A stretch of 6,958 nucleotides of DNA from Chryseobacterium gleum (GCA_945883885.1 CAMCYM010000088.1:1-6958); one strand, 5' to 3'; shown: positions 1 through 5,952, counted from the stretch's first letter. Notes: a model not told the origin generated them from the letters alone. A program made the numbers and translations.

Positions 1-30
1 GCATCGCAAGTTGATTTGGTTTAGGTTAAG

Positions 31-58
31 CAGGCGCCGGGAAACGTCCCGGCGCTTG
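31..58 (+). terminator. GC-rich hairpin, probable terminator of an upstream gene
   Basis: A perfect 9-bp stem (34-42 with 47-55) closes on the 4-nt loop AACG. It extends outward by one G-T wobble and two more pairs to 31/58. The 3' flank is only moderately T-rich (TTGTCATTT), so as an intrinsic terminator it is imperfect. Two of the three forward frames reach a stop just before it (12-14 and 22-24), which fits the end of a rightward gene lying outside the window. The stem is symmetrical and could also act on leftward transcripts leaving the pseudouridine synthase gene. Confidence 0.5.
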
Positions 59-124
59 TCATTTCAGCGGGGTGCAACCTGCGCCGGTGCGGCTTCGTAC
101 GAGCAGCCACAAAAAGGCACTTCC

Positions 125-310
125 ATGGCACCCCTCGGCATTCCCATACAGCATCCTCCGACCGTGCTGGAACAGTACAAGGCGCTTATACGCCACGTGC
201 ACGGGGAGCCCGTGATGCTGCGGCGGGCGATGCGCCTCGCTTTTCGGTCGCTTTCACCGGGCGAGTCGCGGGAGTTGCGGGATTGGATTTCGGCGCGCTA
301 TGCCCTCTGA
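125..310 (+). CDS. Possible small hypothetical protein (61 aa), antisense to the neighbouring gene's tail
   Basis: I do not recognise this protein. It would begin MAPLGIPIQHPP, run through a mostly helical, Arg- and Leu-rich middle and end RDWISARYAL, with no signal peptide or membrane segment. In favour: it starts with ATG after an A-rich stretch (CCACAAAAAGG), as is common in Bacteroidota, and about three quarters of its codons end in G or C, like the clear genes here. Its composition, with Trp, Tyr, His and Met, looks protein-like. Against: its last 125 nt lie antisense to the end of the pseudouridine synthase reading frame. That opposing tail is a low-complexity Ala/Pro/Arg/Ser/Thr stretch, which is what antisense reading of a GC3-rich gene gives. 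Either both are translated or one is incidental. Confidence 0.35.
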   Translation: MAPLGIPIQHPPTVLEQYKALIRHVHGEPVMLRRAMRLAFRSLSPGESRELRDWISARYAL

Positions 311-1178
311 TCTTTCCTCCGCGCATCAGGGTTAGGAATTCACGCGGCACACGCGATTTCAGCACCAGCTCTTCTCCATCAGGACCTTTCAGTGCCACTT
401 CGAACAAGTGGATGCCTGCACGCCCCATCGGGTCCGGGGCCTCTTTTCCTTTTCCCAGCAACACCGCATTGAGGCGGCGCAATCCCCCCAACAACGCGGG
501 AATGTCATCGGGATCTGCCTCGACGCGCATCATCGTGTAGCGGTCGTTTGCCCGCATGGCCCGGTAGGGATAGGCCCGGATGTTGCGGCCTTTTTCGTCC
601 TGTTCGAGCACCGTGATGTCGCCGTCCACAGGCACAGCCCCCTCAATAATGAGGTAGATGCGCTTCGGGAACGAGGCCCAATGGCTCTGCAGCTCGGTCC
701 GCACCCGCCGATCTTTCGCAATGATGCAGATGCCGGAAGACTCCATCTCGATCCGGTTGACGAAATGCAGGTCGGTGCATTGGGGCCGTGCGACCGCAAG
801 CCATTCCCGCATGCGGCTGTAGGCCGACTTCACTTGGGGGCGAGGAGACGCGAAGACCCAGCCCGCCGGCTTGATGTAGGCAATCAGCTGTTCGTCTTCG
901 TGCACGATTTCAAACGGCGGCTCCACCACGGTGGCCGGGGTTTTCACGGTTTTCGCAGGGCGCACCGGTGCGACGTCGAAATCCCGGGCCGGTGTTTTGC
1001 CCCAGGATACTTTTTGGCCCGGAACAAGAGCCGTAGACGGGATGCGAACAGGAATCCCGTCGACCGAAACTTCCCCTGCCTTGATGGTTTTACGCGCACG
1101 TGTATTCGTGGCCACGCCGCACGTTCCCACCAGGAAATCGAGCAAGGTGCCGGGGGCCTCTACGGTTTTTCGGTTCAT
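186..1178 (-). CDS. RluA-like pseudouridine synthase with N-terminal S4 domain, catalytic Asp replaced by Glu
   Basis: This 330-aa protein belongs by pattern to the RluA family, whose members turn uridine into pseudouridine in rRNA or tRNA. Residues about 10-60 form an S4 RNA-binding domain (RKTIKAGEVSVDG). The synthase fold follows, with KPAG at 103-106, the active-site loop at 141-149, YLIIEG at 175-180 and a distal R-x-x-IH segment near 253-257. The family active site reads HRLDxxTSG, but here it is NRIEMESSG, with Glu144 (GAG, 747-749) at the catalytic Asp. The later HQIR signature is also not recognisable. It is therefore either inactive, perhaps still RNA-binding, or catalytically altered. 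ATG 1178 is chosen because homology begins there; the frame stays open to 1334, but the extension is low-complexity and would run almost to the divergent channel gene. The tail after residue 290 is basic and disordered-looking, and overlaps the small ORF at 125-310. Confidence 0.85.
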   Translation of the reverse strand: MNRKTVEAPGTLLDFLVGTCGVATNTRARKTIKAGEVSVDGIPVRIPSTALVPGQKVSWGKTPARDFDVAPVRPAKTVKTPATVVEPPFEIVHEDEQLIAYIKPAGWVFASPRPQVKSAYSRMREWLAVARPQCTDLHFVNRIEMESSGICIIAKDRRVRTELQSHWASFPKRIYLIIEGAVPVDGDITVLEQDEKGRNIRAYPYRAMRANDRYTMMRVEADPDDIPALLGGLRRLNAVLLGKGKEAPDPMGRAGIHLFEVALKGPDGEELVLKSRVPREFLTLMRGGKIRGHSAPKSNPATPATRPVKATEKRGASPAAASRAPRARGV

Positions 1179-1201
1179 CGGGCGAAGGTAGGGCGGAGGA
1201 A

Positions 1202-1235
1202 GCGAAGGCCTCCAGCGGTTGCTGAAGGCCTTCGC
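1202..1235. promoter_or_regulatory. Long imperfect hairpin in the divergent gap between the pseudouridine synthase and the channel gene
   Basis: Positions 1202-1211 pair perfectly with 1226-1235 (10 bp). After one C-A mismatch, 1213-1216 pair with 1221-1224, closing on the loop GGTT. The result is a 14-pair stem-loop. It lies 23 nt upstream of the pseudouridine synthase ATG and about 105 nt upstream of the channel ATG. It may be a 5' leader structure for the leftward gene, a transcriptional insulator or terminator between divergent units, or a dyad operator. No T-run follows it on either strand, which argues against a plain intrinsic terminator. Confidence 0.5.
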
Positions 1236-1253
1236 AAAGCGGTGCGCCCGCCC

Positions 1254-1267
1254 TCCCGGTTCCGGGA
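1254..1267. repeat. Short GC-rich inverted repeat in the same divergent gap
   Basis: TCCCG (1254-1258) pairs with CGGGA (1263-1267) around the loop GTTC. It lies 18 nt from the longer hairpin at 1202-1235. In GC-rich DNA a 5-bp stem can arise by chance, so the case rests on its position within the leader or promoter region. The rest of the 161-bp gap shows no convincing TTG / TAnnTTTG promoter pair on either strand. Confidence 0.25.
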
Positions 1268-1339
1268 CGGGTCGCCGAACTAGCGTACACGTCTCCGAAC
1301 CCAAAGATGCATGTGGGGTAGCTCCGTTTTCCACACGCC

Positions 1340-2638
1340 ATGAACAGGTTGTTCACTCGTTTTGCACAATTGTACCTTCGGGGCATGGAAGTGCGAGCAA
1401 CGACGTGGGCAGAGCGGCTTGGGGCCGCATGGGCCGGCGAGCCGGTGGTGCTGGAGATGAGTGAGGTCGCTGCGATGTTAGGCATCGGAGCGGTCGTGGC
1501 TGCTTTCGGGTGGTGGGTGTTGCGGATGGCGTTGGGGGTGACGCTGCGCGAATGGAAGCGTTCGATGCCTGCGGCCCCCGGCTGGGAGGTCATGAACAGC
1601 CCATTCCTCAACCGGCTCGCCCTGTTTCTCCCGCTGGTGGTGATGGGCATCGTGGCGGATGCGGCACTTGAGCAGTACCCGGTGGGTGAATTGTTTGTTC
1701 GCCGTGTGTTGCGGTTAGGTGGGATCGTGAACAGCGTGCTTGTGGTGTTCGCCTTGCTCAACGGGTTTCGCACAGCATTTGCGGATGTAAACTCACTCCG
1801 AGACAAGCCCATCAACAGTTATGTGCAAGTCGGCAAGATCCTCGTGGGCATCCTCGCGGGATTGGCCCTTGTGGCCACCTTGAGTGGGCAGTCTGTGGGC
1901 GTCATCCTCGGAAGCTTGGGGGCCGCAACCGCAATCATTTTGCTGGTATTCCGGGATGCGCTCCTCGGCCTGACGGCCAGCGTCCAAATGAGCACCGGCG
2001 ACCTCGTGCGGCTCGGCGACTGGGTGGAATTGGAAAAGTTCGGGGCCGACGGCACTGTCGTTGAGATCAATTTGACTTCCGTGAAAGTCCAAAACTGGGA
2101 CCTCACCTACACCGTCATCCCTGCCTACGCGGTCATCTCGGAGTCCTTCAAGAACTGGCGCGGCATGCAGGAAGGAGACGGTCGCCGCATCAAACGCCAC
2201 CTCCTGGTGCGCACCACTTCCGTGCACTTCGCATCCGACGAACTGGTGGACGACTTGCTGCAGTTAGAGCTCTTCCGCCCCTGGTTGACAGTGCGCAAAG
2301 CGGAAATTGCCTCGGCAAATTCGGCCACGACCTCCCTCCTCTCCCATCCGCTGGGCGGGCGACGCTTCACAAATTTGGGCCTCTTCAGAAACTATGCGAT
2401 TGCGTATCTGCAGCATTCCCCGCGTGTGCACCAGGGCATGCCCCTGCTCGTTCGGCAGCTGCAGCCCACGACGGAGGGCATTCCACTCGAAGTGTACTGC
2501 TTCTCTGTGGCGAAGGACTGGGAATCATACGAGACGTTGCAATCCGACCTGTTCGACCATCTGCTGGCAGCGTTGCCGCACTTCCAACTTGAAGCCACGG
2601 AATTTGCGCCCGCCCCGAAGCATGCGTCAATCCTCTGA
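1340..2638 (+). CDS. ybdG: YbdG-like MscS-family mechanosensitive ion channel
   Basis: This 432-aa inner-membrane protein belongs to the MscS superfamily, YbdG branch, whose channels open under membrane tension and release solutes during osmotic downshift. Hydrophobic segments lie at about 42-67, 88-110, 123-147 and 162-183. The pore-lining helix and MscS core follow at about 187-275 (GSLGAATAIILLVFRDALLG, then the beta-domain LGDWVEL, FGADGTVVEI, VKVQNW and SFKNWRGM). RDKPINSYVQV just before the core and GRRIKRHLLV just after it are close to what I recall of E. coli YbdG, and the length is also similar. The C-terminal cytoplasmic domain ends near LEATEF. ATG 1340 gives the full N-terminal region; Met16 (1385) is a possible later start. 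Its stop lies inside the convergent yebC gene (12-bp overlap), so no terminator fits between them. Confidence 0.93.
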   Translation: MNRLFTRFAQLYLRGMEVRATTWAERLGAAWAGEPVVLEMSEVAAMLGIGAVVAAFGWWVLRMALGVTLREWKRSMPAAPGWEVMNSPFLNRLALFLPLVVMGIVADAALEQYPVGELFVRRVLRLGGIVNSVLVVFALLNGFRTAFADVNSLRDKPINSYVQVGKILVGILAGLALVATLSGQSVGVILGSLGAATAIILLVFRDALLGLTASVQMSTGDLVRLGDWVELEKFGADGTVVEINLTSVKVQNWDLTYTVIPAYAVISESFKNWRGMQEGDGRRIKRHLLVRTTSVHFASDELVDDLLQLELFRPWLTVRKAEIASANSATTSLLSHPLGGRRFTNLGLFRNYAIAYLQHSPRVHQGMPLLVRQLQPTTEGIPLEVYCFSVAKDWESYETLQSDLFDHLLAALPHFQLEATEFAPAPKHASIL

Positions 2639-3352
2639 CGACGAGCCCAGTGTATGGTAGACGTTTTGCACGTCGTCGTCTTCTTCAATCCGTTCGAGCA
2701 ATTTCTCCACCTCTGCCGTGGCTTCGGGCTCTAGCTCCTTCGTCATGCTAGGGATGCGGTCAAGGCCTGATTCCAGGATCTCTATGCCCAGTTCCTCGAG
2801 CACCTTTTGCAGCGTCCCGAACGCCTCGAACGGCCCGTACACAAGGATGGCTTCGCCGTCCGCTTCGACCTCCTCGGCCCCGTGGTCGATGAGTTCGAGC
2901 GCGAGTTCATCTGCATCCCGGCCTGCACCGTTGAGTTTGAAGAAACAGACGTGCGTAAACATGAATTCCACGCTGCCTGACGTGCCCAAGGCCCCGCCCA
3001 GCTTGTTGAAATAGCTGCGGATGTTCGCCACGGTCCTGTTGTTGTTGTCCGTGGCGGTTTCGATGAAAATGGCAATTCCGTGCGGGCCGTAGCCCTCGAA
3101 GGTTACTTGCTTGAAATCCGACGTGTCCTTGTCCGTCGCCTTCTTGATGGCCCGCTCGACATTGTCTTTCGGCATGTTTGCGGCCTTGCAGTTCTGCAGA
3201 ACTGCGCGCAGCCGAGGATTCATGGTCGGATCGGAACCGTTGCCGTCCTTGATGGCCATGATGATGTCTTTGTTCAAGCGGGCGAAGGTCTTTGCCATTG
3301 CCGCCCACCGCTTGAATTTGCGTTCTTTCCGGAATTCGAAAGCCCTTCCCAT
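2627..3352 (-). CDS. yebC: YebC/PmpR/TACO1-family protein
   Basis: This 241-aa cytoplasmic protein shows full-length YebC architecture. The N-terminus MGRAFEFRKERKFKRW, then MAKTFARLNKDI, is typical of the Bacteroidota branch. The central signatures GNGSDPTMNPRLR (38-50), NMPKDNVERAIKKA (59-72) and FEGYGPHG (85-92) are intact, as are IETATDNNNRTVANIRSYF (97-115) and the C-terminal DDVQNVYHTL (227-236). The family was first described as DNA-binding regulators. Its mitochondrial relative TACO1, and more recently bacterial YebC proteins, have been tied to translation, including relief of ribosome stalling at proline-rich stretches. ATG 3352 is used; the frame opens seven codons earlier at a TTG, but the family consensus starts at MGRAFEF. 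It is divergent from the cytochrome operon across 92 bp and overlaps the channel gene's 3' end. Confidence 0.96.
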   Translation of the reverse strand: MGRAFEFRKERKFKRWAAMAKTFARLNKDIIMAIKDGNGSDPTMNPRLRAVLQNCKAANMPKDNVERAIKKATDKDTSDFKQVTFEGYGPHGIAIFIETATDNNNRTVANIRSYFNKLGGALGTSGSVEFMFTHVCFFKLNGAGRDADELALELIDHGAEEVEADGEAILVYGPFEAFGTLQKVLEELGIEILESGLDRIPSMTKELEPEATAEVEKLLERIEEDDDVQNVYHTLGSSSED

Positions 3353-3369
3353 GGTAGCTGATTTTCGTC

Positions 3370-3399
3370 CCAAATATCCTGCCCGATTGGGAAATTTGG
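3370..3399. repeat. Inverted repeat CCAAAT-N18-ATTTGG in the yebC/cytochrome divergent gap
   Basis: The arms are 3370-3375 and 3394-3399. The left arm overlaps a weak Bacteroidota -7-like element on the minus strand (3371-3378, GATATTTG against TAnnTTTG), 18 nt upstream of the yebC ATG. On the plus strand, two similar weak boxes end at 3398 and 3410, ahead of the cytochrome gene. No well-spaced -33 TTG partner stands out, so the promoter reading is tentative. The dyad could be an operator serving both directions. Nothing else is apparent in the 92-bp gap. Confidence 0.3.
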
Positions 3400-3444
3400 T
3401 CCGAAGTTTGCCAAGGAAATCTGACTGCTCTCCGTACCACTCAC

Positions 3445-4152
3445 ATGACGAAACGCACTCCCCCTCTTGCTGGTCTGTGGCTGCTGCTCGTGATAGCGCA
3501 TGGATGCTCGCATGCGCCGTGGAGGCCTACGGGGGATGAACCCCCCACAGTTGTAGTGGATTGTCAGCCAGATGTTGTTTACTTCCAGCAAGATGTGTTG
3601 CCGCTGTTGCAATCTGCCTGTGCGCAAAGTGGCTGCCACGACGCCTCAGCAGCCGAGAACATTCGGCTCGATAGCTACGCAGCCATCTTCCAATCCGGAG
3701 AGTCGAATTTGGTGGTCCCGGGCAACCCAGGTGCGAGCGAATTGTGGGAAGTGTTGGTAGAAGACGATCCGGATAAGATCATGCCGCCCCCACCTGCTTC
3801 GGCCCTGAATGCCGAGCAAATCGGTCGGATTTGGGATTGGATTGAGCAGGGTGCCTTGAATCTGAGCTGCGAGGGCGGCTGTGACACCTTGAATGTCACC
3901 TTTTCAGGCACCGTCGAACCGTTGCTGGCAGATCGGTGCGTTTCCTGCCACAGCGGAGCTACACCGGACGGAGGAGTCAATTTGTCTACCCACGGGGGGG
4001 TAGTTAGTGCGGTGGATTCGCGGGATTTGATCGCAGCGGTGCGGCATGCGGGAGGCGGCGTGTCATCGATGCCCCCTTCGGGCAATCCGTTGACGGAGTG
4101 CCAAATCCGCGCCATTGAATTGTGGGTGGCCGCAGGAAAGCCGAACAACTGA
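3445..4152 (+). CDS. Predicted lipoprotein with two cytochrome c-like haem-binding domains
   Basis: This 235-aa protein begins with a signal peptide (MTKRTPPLAGLWLLLVIAHGC) with a plausible though not ideal lipobox ending at Cys21. It is therefore probably lipid-anchored in the periplasm or at the outer membrane. Domain 1 (about 40-142) carries the unusual spacing CAQSGCH (Cys59, Cys64, His65; CX4CH) and a candidate distal ligand Met113 (IMPPPP). Domain 2 (about 146-235) carries the standard CVSCH (Cys165, Cys168, His169) and Met209 (SMPPSG). Each domain ends in a helix of the IWDWIEQGA / IELWVAAGK type. Extra cysteines at 40/142 and 146/219 flank the two domains and may form disulfides. Electron transfer by covalently bound haem is the expected role; partners are unknown. 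Its stop overlaps the next start (TGATG). A G7 tract lies just after the second haem motif. Confidence 0.85.
   Translation: MTKRTPPLAGLWLLLVIAHGCSHAPWRPTGDEPPTVVVDCQPDVVYFQQDVLPLLQSACAQSGCHDASAAENIRLDSYAAIFQSGESNLVVPGNPGASELWEVLVEDDPDKIMPPPPASALNAEQIGRIWDWIEQGALNLSCEGGCDTLNVTFSGTVEPLLADRCVSCHSGATPDGGVNLSTHGGVVSAVDSRDLIAAVRHAGGGVSSMPPSGNPLTECQIRAIELWVAAGKPNN
3994..4000 (+). repeat. G7 homopolymer within the two-haem lipoprotein gene
   Basis: Seven consecutive G encode Gly-Gly and the first base of Val, 14 codons after the His of the second haem motif. Losing one G gives CAC GGG GGG TAG, an immediate stop. Gaining one gives GGG GGG GGT AGT TAG, a stop two codons beyond the tract. Either slip would remove Met209 and the final helix of domain 2. 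Homopolymer G tracts are known phase-variation sites, though usually longer than seven. Confidence 0.9.
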
Positions 4153-4514
4153 TGCGCGCCATCTTCGTCCTTTCCGCGGCTTGTGCGCTCTTGGCGGGCT
4201 GCTATTACGATGTGGAATCCGAGTTGTATGCCCCATCCGTTCCCTGCGACACCGCGGCCATCACCTTCGCAGGACACATCGAACCCCTTGTGGCCGCGGA
4301 ATGTGCGGGGTGCCATTCGGGTGCAAGTCCAGATGGTGGCTTGACCTTGGAAGGGCACGCGGCCATTTCGGCGGCATTTCTCACCGGGGGTGCACAAGAC
4401 CGCGTCAACCGTGCCGCGGGCAGCAGCGGCGCCATGCCGCCATCCGGACCACTCGCCACATGCGACCTTGCAGCACTGACTGCGTGGATCGAAGCAGGCG
4501 CCCCGAACAATTGA
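4152..4514 (+). CDS. Predicted small lipoprotein with one cytochrome c-like haem-binding domain
   Basis: This 120-aa protein has a clear lipoprotein signal (MRAIFVLSAACALLAGC, lipobox LAGC, Cys17). One haem-binding CAGCH follows (Cys51, Cys54, His55), then Met95 in AMPPSG as the likely distal ligand. It is evidently a paralogue of domain 2 of the preceding protein: both share CDTxxxTF, EPL, CHSGA-PDGG, the MPPSG ligand loop and an identical PNN ending. The pair Cys32/Cys104 sits where Cys146/Cys219 sit upstream, which supports a conserved disulfide. ATG 4152 overlaps the upstream TGA by one base, so the two are probably translationally coupled and made together. The frame is open back to 4122, but only the later ATG gives a clean lipoprotein signal. 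It is probably an electron-transfer partner or scaffold of the larger cytochrome. Confidence 0.85.
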   Translation: MRAIFVLSAACALLAGCYYDVESELYAPSVPCDTAAITFAGHIEPLVAAECAGCHSGASPDGGLTLEGHAAISAAFLTGGAQDRVNRAAGSSGAMPPSGPLATCDLAALTAWIEAGAPNN

Positions 4515-4525
4515 ATTCACTTCCC

Positions 4526-5065
4526 ATGAAAATCTTTTTCGTCCTCGCACTGAGTGTCGCCGCAGGCGCTGCTTCTGCCCAGCAATTCATGACCCGCGCG
4601 GGTTCTGTTTCGTTCCATTCTTCTACACCCGTGGAGGATATCTCTGCGTCGAATGCCCAAATGAGTGCGGTCCTGAATACGGCAGACGGAGGCTTTGCAT
4701 TCCAAGTTCCCATCCGGGGATTCCATTTCGAGAAGGCATTGATGGAAGAACACTTCAACGAGAACTACCTGGAATCCGAGAAGTTCCCGAATGCCACATT
4801 CAAAGGCACGGTAGTCGGTTGGTCCAGCGCATGGGCAGATGGAAAGCCCCACCAAGTCCAAGCAAAGGGCAAGCTGACCGTCCATGGCGTGGAAGTGGAA
4901 CGGACGATTCCAGCCACACTGCAGAGCAAAGGGGGCAAGTGGGTCATCTCAGCGCGGTTTGAGATTCCGACAAAGGACCACAAGATCAACATTCCTGAGG
5001 TGGTTCGGGAGAAGATTGCCGCGTCCATCCCCGTCACGGTGAACTGCACGCTTGATGCCAAATGA
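4526..5065 (+). CDS. Secreted YceI-family protein
   Basis: This 179-aa protein has an N-terminal signal peptide (cleavage likely after ASA, residue 18, before QQF), so the mature form should be periplasmic. YceI hallmarks follow: GSVSFHSSTPVEDI (26-40) for the first strands, MEEHFNENYLESEKFPNATF (73-92) for the signature segment, GKLTVHGVE (115-123) and the closing strand SIPVTVNCTL (167-176). The family folds as a lipocalin-like beta-barrel, and structures show long polyisoprenoid-type ligands inside. The substrate here cannot be read from sequence. ATG 4526 gives the signal peptide directly. It lies 11 nt after the small cytochrome gene, and its stop overlaps the next start (ATGA), so it belongs to the same operon. 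A role in carrying a quinone-like or other isoprenoid cofactor for the neighbouring cytochromes is my inference. Confidence 0.93.
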   Translation: MKIFFVLALSVAAGAASAQQFMTRAGSVSFHSSTPVEDISASNAQMSAVLNTADGGFAFQVPIRGFHFEKALMEEHFNENYLESEKFPNATFKGTVVGWSSAWADGKPHQVQAKGKLTVHGVEVERTIPATLQSKGGKWVISARFEIPTKDHKINIPEVVREKIAASIPVTVNCTLDAK

Positions 5066-5952
5066 AGGTGCATGGCGCAGCGTTCTTTGCTGGAGCGGTG
5101 CTGACGTGTTCCACGGCGCTCGCACAACCGGATCTGCTCGATGTCTTGAATGAAGGCGTGGAAGCGCCGACCACTCCGGTCAGCGCGACCTTCAAGGATA
5201 CGCGGGTCATCAACGTCCAAAGCAACGAAACCGCAGCTTCTGGGGTTTTGCATTTCGTGATTGCCCACCGGTTCGGCCGGCTGAACGAAGGGGCTTATGC
5301 GCTCTGGGGTTTGGACAATGCGTCGATGCGGATGTCGTTTGATTACGGCTTGACCGACCGGTTGCAAGTCGGGCTGGGTCGCAGCACGTTGGGGAAAACG
5401 TATGAAGCTAGCGCAAAACTGCGCGTGCTGCGCCAAACCACGGGTGGCAGGAACTTTCCCATCGGCCTGACCCTTTTCAGCAGTGCATTTTGCACCGGGA
5501 CACGCTGGGCCGATCCCGACCGCACGAATTACGTTTCCTCGCGGCTGTCCTTTGTCCATCAAGCCATTTTTTCGCGGAAATTCAACGATGACTTCAGCGT
5601 AGTCGTGGTGCCCTCCATGACCCATCGGAACCTCGTTCCTACCCCGGACGTGGCCCACGACGTTTACACGGTAGGCTTGGGCGGGCGGTACAAGCTCAAC
5701 TCCCGGTTCAGCATCAACGGGGAGGTCCATGCGTTCGCTTCAGGCCGCACGGCCAGCATGCAGCCCAGCATGTCCATCGGATGTGACATCGAAACCGGGG
5801 GGCACGTCTTTCAGCTCCACCTGACGAATTCAAGTGGCATGTTCGAATCTGCCTTTTTGACGGAGACGACCGGAACGTGGGGAGCGGGAGACATCTATTT
5901 TGGATTCAACTTGAGTCGGGTCTTTACGGTTCGGGAACGAAATCGGTCGTGA
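5062..5952 (+). CDS. DUF5777-type outer-membrane beta-barrel protein
   Basis: This 296-aa protein has a signal peptide with cleavage likely after ALA (residue 21). Its pattern matches the Bacteroidota family DUF5777: FKDTRVINVQSNET (44-57), LHFVIAHRFGRLNEGAY (63-79), LWGLDNASMRMSFDYG (81-96), DRLQVGLGRS (99-108), KTYEASAKLRVLRQ (112-125), alternating beta strands throughout, and GDIYFGFNLSRVF near the end. I know of no assigned biochemical function for the family; an outer-membrane barrel or channel is the structural expectation. Its ATG overlaps the YceI stop by 4 nt, so the two are almost certainly co-translated. Tight linkage to YceI and two haem lipoproteins suggests a shared envelope function. 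An imperfect stem-loop spans its stop codon. Confidence 0.88.
   Translation: MKVHGAAFFAGAVLTCSTALAQPDLLDVLNEGVEAPTTPVSATFKDTRVINVQSNETAASGVLHFVIAHRFGRLNEGAYALWGLDNASMRMSFDYGLTDRLQVGLGRSTLGKTYEASAKLRVLRQTTGGRNFPIGLTLFSSAFCTGTRWADPDRTNYVSSRLSFVHQAIFSRKFNDDFSVVVVPSMTHRNLVPTPDVAHDVYTVGLGGRYKLNSRFSINGEVHAFASGRTASMQPSMSIGCDIETGGHVFQLHLTNSSGMFESAFLTETTGTWGAGDIYFGFNLSRVFTVRERNRS

Noticed and set aside
408..1283. Long plus-strand open frame of 291 codons
   Set aside because: It lies antisense to the pseudouridine synthase, is rich in Arg/His/Pro without any recognisable motif, and disappears once the S4 and synthase motifs on the minus strand are accepted.
1179..1334. N-terminal extension of the pseudouridine synthase to an upstream ATG
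   Set aside because: The added 52 residues are low-complexity, contain the hairpin at 1202-1235, and would bring the start to within 6 bp of the divergent channel start. S4-domain similarity begins after ATG 1178.
1090..1815. Minus-strand open frame of 241 codons across the channel gene start
   Set aside because: It covers both the divergent gap and the channel's membrane region, and its Thr/Ser/Asn/Arg-rich composition is that of an antisense shadow.
3371..3378. Minus-strand GATATTTG as a firm yebC promoter
   Set aside because: It matches the TAnnTTTG -7 consensus at five of six fixed positions, but no TTG lies at a suitable -33 distance. It is kept only as a note on the dyad.
3531..3545. 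GGGGG-ATGAA-CCCCC stem-loop near the start of the first cytochrome gene
   Set aside because: It is a 5-bp stem inside coding sequence (Gly-Asp-Glu-Pro-Pro), with no regulatory context, and may be a by-product of codon choice.
4115..4525. N-terminal extension of the YceI frame
   Set aside because: The frame is open upstream, but it reads the small cytochrome gene out of frame. The signal peptide starts exactly at ATG 4526.
3675..4550. Minus-strand open frame of 291 codons opposite the cytochrome genes
   Set aside because: The plus strand has clear signal peptides, haem motifs and gene overlaps here; the minus frame has no coherent domain.
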